A stretch of DNA of 64,000 nucleotides from NCBI GenBank assembly GCA_930367215.1, contig OV884057.1:108711284-108775283 (forward strand). Direction: 5' to 3'. Every line of letters begins with the position of its first letter. Position 1 is the stretch's first letter. This document shows, in pieces, positions 33,872-46,364 of the stretch. This DNA is from Pollenia angustigena (taxonomy: Eukaryota; Arthropoda; Insecta; Diptera; Polleniidae). The translations under genes were made by a program, and so were the position numbers. Below the pieces are notes generated by a model, which was not told the DNA's origin, did not search any database, and was given only the letters and a program-made list of their open reading frames with translations.

Positions 33872-35352
33872 GTCTAAAGCAGGGATGTCAGCGCCTTGCA
33901 CAATTGTGCAAATTAATTCACATGTACGCTTACGCTCTTTTATTTTGCGAGCGTAAAATATAATTGTTTACTGAGAAACACTCTCATTCAGCGGGAAATA
34001 TCGCAAATATTGCAAGGCCTGTTTTGAGGCCTCTAAATCTGCCTTCGGCAACCTATACTATTACATTTTGCGATTATATGCGTTGTATGAATTTTACATA
34101 TGTTGTTGTTAATGTTGTTAAATTCTCTGCAATATGTGTGCACATGTACGTAATAAAAGAGCATACAAGAGAATAAAAGAGAAAATAGAAAACGCGGCGC
34201 CCTGATTTTGCCGATGGCTGCTCTAAATATATTTATGTATATAAATAAATATACAATAACTGTATGTAGGTACATCTTTTTTTTTTGTTTTATTATCTTT
34301 TTTTATTTTATTTATTATCTATGTTTTTGTTTTGTTTTATTTCTGTTTTTGACATTGTACAATGATTTTAAAACAGGGATTTCCATATCTTTGCACAATT
34401 GTGCAATTGTGGTTATTTTTTAATATAGAATTTTAAAATTTTATAAAAATATATATGTAAAGTGAATCCTAATCAACAAAAATTTCAAATTTTCAAAATA
34501 ATTGTTTTGCATTTAAGCTAACGATATGTGTTTTGTTCGTGAAAAAAATTCGTTGATGCCTGTAACAGGGTCCCTTTTTCTTTCGTTAAAAAGACGTACC
34601 TAAATGCAGAAATTATTAAGAAAAGAAAAAGCCACAAGAATTTGTTGGTATTTTGTGATTGTAAAAATATTTTTGTTTCTGTACCAATCGCGTCGGTGGG
34701 TTTTTTTTGAAAACTCTTTTTCTTAAGTAGGTAAAAATATTTAAAAAACAAGTTAAAAAAAGTCTTGTTTTGCTACAATTTATGTGTAAACCTATACACA
34801 TAAAAGCAAATGTGACAGCAGGTAAAATTTTTGGGTAAGAAGATGTGTTTTATTGATGTATTAATGAAACTTTATTGTTTCGCACTATTTTTATTGCTTA
34901 CTTTTTTATGCTACAATTATATGACCGAGTCTAAAGAGTAAACCTTACTACTTTATGGTATTTATTTAACGTAACTTTGACCTGTTATAATGACTTTATA
35001 CATTTTTGCAGGCAAACTCAGGTGCGCATTTGGTATTTTGTAAAAAGTTATGATATACCATTAGCTAGAATTAAAATGTATGCACAGATGTTTGAAGTAT
35101 GAGTAACCTAACACCGTGAATACCCTTTCTATTTTACTTACCACTATGAATACCCGAACTTTTTACTAAAATAACTTTTTCACGTTATAATTCTCATGTA
35201 ATTCATTTTATTTTTGAATAAATAGACCAGAGAAATCCATTTCTATGTACAATTGTGTATACCTGTAAACTTCAAATTAGAATTTCATTTAATAGTCTTG
35301 TAGACAGCGATAACGGACGTGCAAGCGGATGAGTTTATTAAAAATAAGATAA

Positions 35353-37077
35353 ATGATGCCATATAAAAAATATTTTATGATAAAAAATGCATTTAATTAT
35401 TTTCAATGTCTCTTATGTTTTAAAACATTTGAACTTAAGAGATTGTATACTTTGAAAAGGCATTATGATCATTTCCATAGTGATATTAAACAATATGAAA
35501 TAAAAGAAAGGGAAAACCAATATAAGATTAAAAAAAAGGTTTATTTGGATAGCTTGAAAAGTTGGGTATCACAAGAAGAAGAGCATGAAGATAGGATAGA
35601 AGAGTTAAAAATAGAAATATCAAATTTACTAACTTTGGAAATAGTAAAACAGGGAAGACCATTTTCCGATGGGGCATTTATAAAAAAGCTTTTCAATGCA
35701 GTTTTGGAAAAACAGAAAATCGATTGCAGCGTAATAAAAACGCTTCCCATGAGCCGAAATAGTGTCGTCAAGCGCACATGAATTTTAGCTGCACATATAC
35801 AATCTGTAATTAGGGAAAAGTTAAAAAGTTGTGAATATTTTTCTTTTTGCCTCGACGAAAGCACCGACATTAATGATCTTTGCCAATTGGTCATTTGTGT
35901 TCGATGCATAGATAGTGAGTACAATGTTTTTGAAACTATGTACTCACTTGAAACGTTTTACGGTAATGTAACAGGTAAGGTATTATACGACGTAGTCTTT
36001 GAAAACCTGATATCTGTTACACAAGCTTCAAAATTAGCAGGAGTTTGCACGGATGGTGCAAACGTTATGGCCGGGAAGTATGAAGGTTTCGTAGGACAGC
36101 TTAAGCAAAATGGAATTGATGTACATGCTTTCCATTGCATAATTCATCAGTCCATGCTTGCCTCAAAATTTATAAGTGATCATGCCGCTATTAAGACTGC
36201 AGAGCGGATAATCAATAGAATACGGGGGGGTCATCATTCATTAACGCACAGAAAATTAGTAAGTTTTCTTAAAAACGTAAACGCCAATCACCACGACTTA
36301 AAAATGTTTACGGAAGTTCGTTGGCTTAGTCGGGGTGATTGTCTAAACAGGTTATTCGATCTTAGAAAAGAGGTGTTGCGTTTTTGGGAAACTGAAAATT
36401 TAGACGAATGTGAATTAATACAGTTGAATGATTATGAGTTCATTTTAGACCTTGCGTTTCTGGCGGATACAAGCAGTATTTTAAATGAGCTAAATTTGGG
36501 ACTACAAGGAAAGGGAAACAATTTAAGTGACATATATACGATTGTTTTTAATTTTAAAACCAAATTATTTTTATTAACAAATGAAATAAATAATGAAGAT
36601 TTTTCCAACTTTCCAAAAACTTTGCTTATTTATGACAAGGAGAAATATTTGAAAAAATCTGAGTATTTGGCAATTTTTGAAAACCTTTTTTACAACTTTC
36701 AAGATCGTTTTCAAGATTTTGAGGATATAAAACCACTACTTAACATATTCCAAAATCCCTTTAAGTGCGACATTGCGAGTTATGAATTCAGCATCCAGTC
36801 GGAACTAATCATACTTAGGAGCGAAATTAATCCTCCAGACAGGGAAAATATTATTGAGTTCTGGAAAAATTTAGACGGGGCGCTATATCCTATATTAAAA
36901 AAAAATTCCTTCAAATGTTTGTCGCTTTTCTCCTCAACATATCTTTGCGAACAAATATTTTCCGATTTGAAATACATTTGCTCAAAACAACGCAATAAAT
37001 TAACATCCGCAAACCTAAAAAATGTTTTGTTGTTACGAAACTGCAATATAAATTCAGAAGATATTATTGGTAAATAA
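35353..37077 (+). pseudogene. hAT transposase of E1 (GTF2IRD2/ZBED-like branch), one internal stop
   Basis: 575 codons in one frame with a single TGA at 35,779-35,781. An N-terminal BED-like finger (C19-x2-C22, H37 and H42) precedes a charged helix. The catalytic domain shows CLDESTD (Asp168/Asp172), VCTDGANVM (Asp234), HCIIHQ, GGHHSLTHRKLVSF and EVRWLSRGDCLNRL. The C-terminal dimerisation segment is CEQIFSDLKYICSKQRNKLTSANL. This fits the hAT branch related to vertebrate GTF2IRD2/ZBED proteins. Apart from the stop the frame is intact, so it was lost recently or is read through. Homologous fragments occur in E2 and E3, and a full N-terminal half at 48,623. The true start may lie slightly upstream or downstream of the tandem ATG at 35,353. 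Confidence 0.85.
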
Positions 37078-37667
37078 AAGTATTTATTATAGGCTAGTAA
37101 AATCTTCTCTTTTTATAATGGTGGTAAATACTTACAGAATATTTTTAAACTTAATATTTGCATTAGTATGAGCAAATGAATTTTCATTGTTAGAATTCGC
37201 AAAGGTATGTTGAGCAAAAAACGAAAAATATTGGAAAGAATTGTATTAGGTTGTAAAAAGACTTCAAATATTGTGAACTGCGCAATTTTTCCAAAAAATA
37301 AGCAAAGTTTCTGAGGTTCCAAATTAAATTTATTTAAATAATAACTGATTGTGTCTGTCCATAACTCAACATTTTTCGATAATTGTATTATTATTTATTG
37401 CTTTTAAGTCTTCATAGCAATAAATGTAAGTTAACTTTAAATGGTCTGATGAAAAATGAATGGAAAGCATGAACTATATTTCCTCGCATAATGCTGGCCC
37501 TGGTGTTTGCATCGCCCTTTCATGAAAATATTTTGTAAGTTTTAATACCTTACCTGATTCCCAACAATTTAATCGAACATAGATGACCCTTAGAAAAGGT
37601 CTTTAATAAGGCCTCGCAATAGGCCTCGCAACCGCATATTTCGCCCGCTGGGCATGTAAGAGATAAG
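37078..37667. other. 3' non-coding part of E1
   Basis: AT-rich sequence between the transposase stop and the nested hAT; no separate feature seen. Confidence 0.5.
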
Positions 37668-38259
37668 CACTGTTGCCAATTCAGAGATTTTCCCGCTAAA
37701 TCTAGCGTTTTTGAAATGCCAATCGCGGGAAAAAATACGTTTTAGCGGTAAGCGGGAAATCTAGCGATTTTCAAACAACTCTCAGCGGCTCATTTTCGCT
37801 ACAAAAACCTTTCTCAAATTAAAAATTTACATATTTTTTACTTTTTCTTTTTGTTTTTTCTGGCTAAAAACTATTTGTTTAGGTTCACGTTTGTAATAAC
37901 TTTTATAGTTTTAGTGAACTGAAGATTGTATATGAAATTTTTTTTTTTCGATTTTCAGTTAGTATTTTGTTAGGGCTGTATGTAACAATTCACAACTTTA
38001 AGCTTGCTCAAAATTTTGAAACAAAAGGTAAGGTATTGATCTTTACCAAGAACTTACTTTAATGTTACCAATTTTATCTAATGCCTTAAAACGGCGAATA
38101 ATTACCAAAAAATAGCGTAAATGTTATAAATATTTTTGCTTTTACGTACTAAGTTTGTCATTCCGGGTTAAACTGTTTTAATATTTATCTAAGACCCCAT
38201 ATGGTATATTTATTCTGGCTCCTTGAGTAATTCTAAATCGATTAAGCCATGTCCGTCTG

Positions 38260-40069
38260 CAGGCGCGGATTCAGGGGGGGTGAAATAAGGAAATTTCCCC
38301 CCCGTAAATTATAAAAATATGTTTTGTTTATTTCGATAATACAAGAATTCCCATTAATATTACCTTTTTTTAATGTACAAAATTTTTTGGAAATCCCGGC
38401 AAGGTTTTTTTTTGTTTTTTATTGAATCTCTAACGAAATTTTCAATAAGTATCCAAATCTTCATCCTAATAGTTATTTATTAGATATTTTCAATGAAACA
38501 TCTAGTTTACTGTATTCAAATACTTATTATTCTACATTCAATCCCAGCAGGCGCCATCTATGTATAACCAAAGAGTAAACGTTTGACTTGAAAATGCGTG
38601 CGGTTGAATTATAAAAAAGCCTTGGTATTTGCAATATTTATGTTTATATTAATGTGTTATATGAATCAAAATTCTATTCGATAATTTTTGACGAAAGCAC
38701 GGATTTGTCGGGGAAAGCCAGATTTCCTTATATTTAAGATATTTCACCATACAACAAAAAGTTGTTAGGCAAGAATTGTTTTGGCTTTGTTGTAAAAGCA
38801 GTTGAAGAGCCTTCACAGGATATTGATAATGACGCTGATGTGTCAATTGATGCGATGGCACTGTCATCAGCAGTTCTTAAAACTTTGATAAATTTTAGTC
38901 TTGACCTAAAAAAATGTATAGGAGTTGGAACTGATGGGTGTCGTTTGATGTCAGCAGAAAATGAAGCTGTTAAAAAATTCTGGAAACCGCGACAAATGCA
39001 AAACAAACGCCTTGCTAGTAAAGTATTTGGGAGCCAAACACTCTACATTATGCGAGACAAGATGGGTGGACCGTCACGACTCAGCTTTACACTTTGCAAC
39101 AAGTGTACATCATATAGTAGAAGCTTTGGCAAAAATATCTGAGTGGAAAGGTAATACTTCATCAAGAGCCTTATATTAAGGAACTCACTTAGAACTTTTG
39201 AATTTATTTGCGGAATAAATATATTAAGTGTGATACTTATTGTAACACAGCCGCTTAGTATCATTTTACAAAAGCACGATATATTTCTTCAAAAAGGATC
39301 AAGCCTTATCAAAACTTTGATCATGTGCCTTGAAGAAAAAAAGAAATAAAGCCGAAGAACAATTTAAAGTGATTTTTAAAAAAGTTAAAGTTATTTGCGT
39401 TCAAATCGGGGTTCCAACCTAAAAAACAAGATTTGAACGAAATAATCACATCCAAAATGTTGAAGATTTCTACCGAGTTGTAGGTTTCATTCTCTTATTG
39501 AATTTATTTTAGAAGATCGCAGAACACCTTTCCAAAAGATATCTTTAATGTATTGAACATACCAAAACTTCTACTCAAAGTGTAATCAAGTCATATACAG
39601 ATATAAAACTTTTAAAACCACAACTCGAGATAAACACCTACTAACATCTAAACTTGAGCCTGAAGTGTAGCATTGGCAACAAACATGGAAATTATCTGAA
39701 AATCTATCAGATAACGTTGTAGATGCTTTAATAAACTGTGATGAAGATATCTACGCAAATCTAAGAAAAATATTTCAAATTTTCGTTTCAATGCTCGTAA
39801 GTAATGCTACGAGCGAGAGGTCATTTCCTACCCTTCGTCGAATAAAAACATGGCCATATACTATCTAAATTTGCCTCACAAGGAAATCATAAATTGCTTA
39901 TTTAAAAAGATTAGTTTATTTTAATTTATATTGAATATTTTATTTAACCTTATTGTTGAGTTTTTTTAATATAATATACACAAATTGCTTTTAATAAACT
40001 TTTAAAAACAAATTTTTTTTGTATCATAAAAAATTTCCCCCCCTAAGGCTCAAGCTGGATCCGCGCCTG
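38260..40069 (+). mobile_element. hAT element, CAGGCGCGG family, copy B, TSD TCCGTCTG
   Basis: Same ends as copy A; TCCGTCTG at 38,252-38,259 and 40,070-40,077. Length 1810 bp. It has about 135 bp (38,484-38,620) absent from copy A. Confidence 0.92.
38680..39890 (+). pseudogene. hAT transposase remnant (copy B)
   Basis: It keeps FDESTDLSGK (38,680-38,715) and a longer open stretch, 38,762-39,142, with GVGTDGCRLMSAENEAVKKF. The dimerisation motif NATSERSF-TLRRIKT is at 39,800-39,850. Frameshifts and stops break it. Clearly closer to the ancestral gene than copy A at the first motif, where A reads DERKD. Confidence 0.8.
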
Positions 40070-41574
40070 TCCGTCTGTCTATGCGTCTGTTGTCACTTTC
40101 AAACGACTCAAAAGGGAATATAAATATTGGCATCAACTTGTTTAGAATCCACCTAAGCAGTTTGGGATTGCAGTCCAGCACAATCGGTTTAGTAGGAAAA
40201 GTGCTAAAAATTTAAATGTGGAACAACCACCCTAAAAAGTTTATCATTTGGTGCAAAAACTAATATAACTAGTGGCGGAATGCACATATTGATATAAGAT
40301 TATGCACAGATTCGTTCTATATGACTAAAAATCATTCTGTTAAATCGGTCCATAATTAACGATAAGCCTCATATAAAGCCCACTCTCGGCGAAAACCTTT
40401 AATGTGCCTAAAAAAGTAACAAATAATGCTATTGTAATATATTTGGTCCGCCACAGTTTAATATGGCTAGAAATCACGCTGTCAATTTTCGTGATTATCA
40501 GTCCATATTTTACCATAGGCCCTATATAAAACCTACTCTTGGAAAACAGTACGTCTAAAGCCCTAACAAATAAAGCTATTTTTTAAATTTTGGTTTGTCA
40601 CAGTTTTATATGACTGGAACTTACACTGTCAACTACCGTTCAGATCAATCCATACCTTATAATAGGCCCCATATGAAGCATACTCTCGGAGAAAGCTATA
40701 GGACGCGTAGAACCGTAAAGCTTTCAATCTGTGTTCTATTATGATAACATTTGGTCAGTCAAAGTTGTATAAGACTATAAATTACTTGTTTAAATTTTGT
40801 GAAGATCGGCTCATAATTTACCATATGTCCCATATAAAGACCATGATGGATATATAACTCTAACTTATTTTCTTTTAGGAATAAAATAACTAGGGAAGTT
40901 GGAAACCATAGTATGTAGAGTCATATATATACCTTTAAAAAAGCAGTTTATATCTTGATTTATATAAAACTTTAAAAAATGTTTAGGTTTTAGCGGTATT
41001 TTTAAAAAAATTCCCGCTAAATTAAATATTTAGCGGTTTCTAGCGGTTTTGACGTCCGATTTGGCGGGAGATGTTCAAAAAAAGTTGGCAACAGTGGAGA
41101 TAAGAGTAATCTCACCAACACAATCATAATTGACATCACTGGTCTAAAGCAGGGATTTCCATTTCTTTGCACAATTGTGCAAAACAATACTTACACATAT
41201 TTTTATGCTCTTCAATTTAGTCGTCGATGTGACTTCGACAAGGGTTTTTATTTAGAGTTCAAATTTTAAGACTTAAATGTAGAATAATATAACATTTCAT
41301 TAGTTTACATGCAAAGCAAAGAACTTTGTAAAATGGTAATTATTTGAGATTTAAAATCAATTTTTAAAATTTCAGATAAACATGCGTCAACAGATATTAT
41401 TAAGGAAAAAATATTGTATTCTAATAATTTGTAATTTTCAAATAATATCTACATTGTTTTGCATTTAAGCTAACGATATGTGTTTTGTTTGTGAAAAAAA
41501 ATTATTTGATGCCTGTAAAAGGGTCCATTTTTCTTTCGTTAAAAAGACGTTCCTAAATGCAGAAATTATTAAAA

Positions 41575-43070
41575 AACAAGTAAGAGTGCTATATTCGGCT
41601 ATGCCGAATCTTATATACCCTTCACCATGGTTTGGAAAGAACAGAAGTTTATATATATATTTAAATATATGTATATATATATGTATATTTATAAAATATA
41701 TATAGTTTAGTTTTATTTAATTATTTGCACATGATTGCGTGCTATTAAATATATTAAAAGTTTAATTAATATATAGCACGTTAAGTTTTGATCGAATTTC
41801 AGTATTTGGTCATACCGACATCTTAAAGTATAAAATTACCATTTACTTTGGTGATAAAACTTGTAGTCGGGAAGTTCTATGGTTCACGAAAATAGGTATT
41901 AAAAAAAAAAAAACTATATTTTTGACATTACTTTTTTTCTAAGTTTCCGAGTTTTTCTAAAGATTTCCGATATTTTGATATCTAAAACGTATGAATAGGT
42001 CATAATACAGCTCTAAAATTTTAGCTTTTATAAAAATGTTAATGTTTTTAGTCCTTTTTTGGAGTATTTTGCACATAACTTAACCATTTTTAACCGATTT
42101 GGCAGATTTATATACCAACGTGCTTAAAAATAATATTTCCATTAAATTGGCTTTTAGGCATATATATATATATACCTACATATGTGTACATATATTTAAG
42201 CAAACTTAATTATAAAAAAAAACAAACTTAATTATAAAAAGAGTAACTTTTGGGATTTCAGTATTTTGATTATATTATTATAACTCATCCATTTTTTAAC
42301 CGATTTGACAGATTTATATACCGACGTGTTTAGCAAGAAATTTAACATTTATTTGTGTTATAAAACTTGGACTCGGGAAGATCCATGGTTACCGAAAATG
42401 GGTATTTAAAAAAAAAAAAATTAATTTTGGTCATAACTTTTTTGTATCTGAACCGATTTTCCCAAGTTCTTTATAAAATATGTTCTACTAAAAATTTCCG
42501 ATATTTTGGTATATAAGTCATATCCATAGGACATATGACAGCCCTAAAATTTAGGTTTTTATACAATTTTTAATTTTTTTTGTACGGGAGGTACCACGCC
42601 CACTTCTCCTATCCCGCCCACATTTTGTAGGGTGGTGTGTATTGACAACCTAAATGTGTGTACCTAATTTGGAAACTTTGGCTCTTACCGTTCTCCAGAT
42701 ATACAGAAAAAAGCAATAAAAATACAACAACAACAAGGGATTTTTGGAAAAAATTAGAGGCAGTCGTGGTTTTTTGATCATATCTCAGCCATTTGTGGAC
42801 CGATCTTGCTGAATTTCAATAGCACGAAATGGTGGACTATATGTGACATAAATGTAAAACAACCTAGCCGCTATCATGTCTGGTTTTCCCGGAAAACACA
42901 TATCAAGCGTAAGACGGACAGACGGACGGATATCGTTAAATCAACTTCTCTCCTCATAAGGACCCAGAATATATATACTTTATAGGGTCTAAGATCAATA
43001 TTGTAGAAATTACAAACGGAATGACAAACTTATATATACCCTTTTCCACCTGTGGTGAAGGGTATAAAAA
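41575..43070 (+). repeat. Simple full-length DINE-like repeat inserted in E2
   Basis: From AACAAGTAAGAGTGC to GTGAAGGGTATAAAAA; GACGGACAGACGGACGG at 42,913-42,929. E1 (about 34,610-34,635) and E3 (about 55,470-55,500) provide unoccupied equivalents, so boundaries are good to a few bases. No long TSD, as expected for Helitron-type insertion. Confidence 0.8.
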
Positions 43071-44215
43071 TAGCCACAAGAGTTTGTTGGTATTTTGGGC
43101 TTGTAAAAATATTTTTGTTTCTGTACCAATCGCGTCGGTGGGTTTTTTTTTCTTTGAAAACACTTTTCTTAAGTAAGTAAAAATATTTAATAAACAAGTT
43201 AAAAAAGTTTTGTTTTGCTTCAATTTATGTGTAATCCTATACAGATAAAAGCAAATGTGACAGCAGGTTCTAATTTTTCCCCAAGTTAAAACTGGTGATT
43301 TTTCCAATTTTCCAAAAACTTGACTTGTTTATAGAAATCTCGAAATCGACAAAAGATATGAATATGCACAGAAAAAATTATTGCCGAATTATTTTCAAAC
43401 AAACGCTTGTTTGAAATTTTTTTTGATTTCTACAAATTTTTTTACTGATTCAATCAATATTTTTGTTTGATTTTTATTTAACCAACAAAAATGTGGACAA
43501 CTCTTCAAAAATTTTAATAAGCGCGCTATTGGTTTGAAGTTTTCATAATTTTGTATGAAATATTTAACGCTCTTTAATGTTGTCGTCTTTTTGCATTTTT
43601 TTATTGATTGTAAGCAACACTTCTTTATGTGAAATATAAGAACTACAACAAAAAACACATGCAGTCTACTTTTGGACGCTTTAAAAAAGTACAGCAATAA
43701 CAACAAGTAAGAGTGCTATATTCGCCTGTGCCGAATCTTATATACCCTTCACCATTGTGCGAGCAGAATACAGAGCAACTAGACAAAAACTAAATAAAAC
43801 TGGTAAATATTTTTTTTTTGAATAAGAGACAACCGGTTTTGAACTTCGCTTTTCATAAGGGCCCAGAATATATGTACTTTATAGGATGTAGGATCAATAT
43901 TGTATATACCTTTTTACCTTCGGTGTAGGGTATAAAAAGAGTAATTTTCGGGAATTCAGGGCTCTAATCACTGCATTCGTTACTATCGTATCGAATAAAC
44001 TATTGAATTTTTTTGCATACGATAAACACTGGCGTATCGAATGAAAACTCGATAAATGTAATGTCGAGTTACTCGATGTCGAATGCTATTATTTCAAATT
44101 CAATGCATTTCATTCGATATCGAGTTTCAAGATACCAAAATAAATAATTTCGATGAATTTTGCTCGATATCGTATGCGGTGATTAGACCCCAGTATTTCT
44201 GTTATAACTCATACA

Positions 44216-45280
44216 AATTTCCGACATTTTGATATATAAGTCATATCCATAGGACGTATAGCAGCCCTAAAATTTAGGTTTTTATAAAAATTTTGATGTT
44301 TTTTAGCCCATTTTTGGAGTATTTTGCTCATAAATTACCCATTGTCTAACCGATTTGATAGTTTTATATACCGACGTGTTAAGGAAGAATTTTACCATTT
44401 ACTTAAGTTATATTTATATATAAACATTTATATAAACTTGTAAATATATATTTTAACAAAGTTAATTATAAAAAAGAGTAATTTTTGTGGATTCAGTATT
44501 TCGGTTATAACTCTGGCATTTTTTAACCGATTTGGCAGATTTATATACCGACGTGTTGAAGAAGAAATTTACCATTTACTTAAGTTATAAAGCTTGGACT
44601 CGGGGAGATCTATGGTTCCCGAAAGTAGGTATTTAAAAAAAAAAATTAATTTTTGTCATAACTTTTTTGTATCAGAACCGATTTTTCCGAGTTTTTTATA
44701 AAAAATGTTCTACAAGAAATTTCAGATATTTTGGTATATAAGTCATATCCATAGGACGTATAGCAGCCCTAAAATTTAGGTTTTTATAAAAATTTTGATG
44801 TTTTTTAGCCCATTTTTGGAGTATTTTGCTCATAAATTACCCATTGTCTAACCGATTTGATAGTTTTATATACCGACGTGTTAAGGAAGAATTTTACCAT
44901 TCACTTAAGTTATATTTATATATAAACATTTATATAAACTTGTAAATATATATTTTAACAAAGTTAATTATAAAAAAGAGTAATTTTTGTGGATTCAGTA
45001 TTTCGGTTATAACTCTGCAATTTTTTAACCGATTTGGCAGATTTATATACCGACGTGTTGAAGAAGAAATTTACCATTTACTTTAGTTATAAAGCTTGGA
45101 CTCGGGGAGATCTATGGTTCCCGAAAGTGGGTATTTAAAAAAAAATTTAATTTTGGTCATAACTTTTTTGTATCTGAACCGATCTTTCCGAGTTTTTTAT
45201 AAAATATGTTCTACAAGAAATTTCAGATATTTTGGTATATAAGTCATATCCATAGGACGTATAGCAGCCCTAAAATTTTT
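44216..45280 (+). repeat. Tandem units of about 495 bp in DINE-like block
   Basis: GTCATATCCATAGGACGTATAGCAGCC starts recur at about 44,239, 44,744 and 45,241 (shown in part), with the AACCGATTTG...ATACCGACGTG segment repeated between them. Confidence 0.7.
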
Positions 45281-45737
45281 CCGAGTTTTGCAGAGAATAT
45301 GTTTTACTAAAGATTTCCGATGTTTTAATAAATAAGGCGTATCCATAGGTCATATTTATGGCAGGCCTAAAAATTAGGTTTCTATAAATATTGACAAACG
45401 GACTGACAGACGGACATCGTTAAATCCACTTTTCTCCTCATAAGCACCCAATATATATACATACACTTTATATGGTCTGAAATCAATATTGTAGAAATAA
45501 CAAACAGAATGACAAACTTATGTATGTAAACGAATTACCTATAAAATAAAAAAATAATTATAAAAAAATAAAATAAGTAAAAAAAAAAATTAAATCAATA
45601 AAAATAAGGGTATAAAAAGGGTAAATTAAAAGGCGTAAATATGTATAAAATATACGTTTATGAAGTTCATAAATATATTTTAAAAATTTTAAAAATTAAA
45701 AAATTAAAAATTATAAAAAACGAAAAATAAAAAAAAA

Positions 45738-45823
45738 ATGGAATGAATGGGATACGAACCAGTCAACCAATAACAAATTGTTAGGAGGCAGACCGTTTAG
45801 ACCGTTTGACCATCGAACCGCAT
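45738..45823 (-). other. tRNA-like sequence, module copy 2 (first)
   Basis: A box TGGTCAAACGG (45,802-45,812) still fits the consensus; B box GGTTCGTATCC (45,750-45,760) has one mismatch. Counterpart of 6045-6130. Confidence 0.5.
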
Positions 45824-46172
45824 GTAAAGCCGATGTTGATTTGAGTGTCTTATATCAATAATTATTAATAGTAAATTAAAGTATGTATGTGTTTGTTGTT
45901 TGTGTATAATACAGAAGGTAATATTAAATAAAAAAAAGAAGTTTACCGCAAGTATTTTAAATAAAAAAAAAAAACACAAAAAAAAAAACAACACACAACT
46001 ATTTTACAGGGTTACCATAAACCGTTTTGAAACGTAAACTGTCGTTTTGGTTAATAAAAGTCGCAAACCAATTTAAATGTTTTTTATTTATCAATAATAC
46101 AACATAAACATACCAAGAAATTGCTTAAATTGTGTATGCTTTTAAATCGCTTTTGTGCAGAAGATATTATCA

Positions 46173-46364
46173 GGCCTATTCTGAAAATCACTTTAACTCA
46201 AATCACGTGATTTGAAATCACATGTGCCTACTAAAATCACACGTGTGATATTTTAGCGTCCCGTTTTTGTGTGATCTTCAATTTCAGAAAGCACACCAAG
46301 AAACACAACAACGGTATGACTTTCAAAACACCATAAAGTCACAGGTGTGATTTCAGAACAGGCC
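46173..46364. mobile_element. MITE GGCCT(G/A)TTCTGAAA, module copy 2
   Basis: Positional homologue of 6469-6660. Confidence 0.65.

Larger units (their letters stand above)
38155..40885 (-). repeat. DINE-like repeat nested in the CACTGTTGCC hAT, itself split by a hAT
   Basis: Same body as 21,614-23,017 (GTTTGTCATTCCG, GTCCGTCTG tract, GCAGTTTGGGATTG, AATGTGGAACAACCACC) and diverged 153-bp units at 40,340-40,860. It ends near ACTCTAACTTATT at 40,880. The hAT copy B sits exactly in its GTCY microsatellite. Confidence 0.65.
37668..41096. mobile_element. hAT element nested in E1, TIR CACTGTTGCCAA, TSD GAGATAAG
   Basis: CACTGTTGCCAA and inverted TTGGCAACAGTG; GAGATAAG at 37,660-37,667 and 41,097-41,104. 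Its own sequence is short (about 490 bp left, 210 bp right; both rich in TAGCGGTTTT/CCCGCTAAAT motifs). The rest is a DINE-like repeat with a further hAT. No transposase of its own. Confidence 0.85.
33880..41141 (+). mobile_element. hAT array unit E1 (7.3 kb with nested insertions)
   Basis: Left end CAGGGATGTCAGCGCC, right end TGACATCACTG. It carries the most complete transposase of the array (35,353-37,077). 34,375-34,830 contains a second left-type end (CAGGGATTTCCATATC) and a block shared with E2 and E3 (ATTTAAGCTAACGATATGTG ... GCAAATGTGACAGCAGG), so part of an E2-type element is embedded or was exchanged. The 37,668-41,096 interval is a later hAT insertion. Confidence 0.8.

Noticed and set aside
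33880..34205. A separate short hAT ending at GGCGCCCTG
   Set aside because: The end is CAGGG-like, but the flanking 8 bp (ATTTTGCC) do not match GTCTAAAG; E1's right end at 41,141 fits better.
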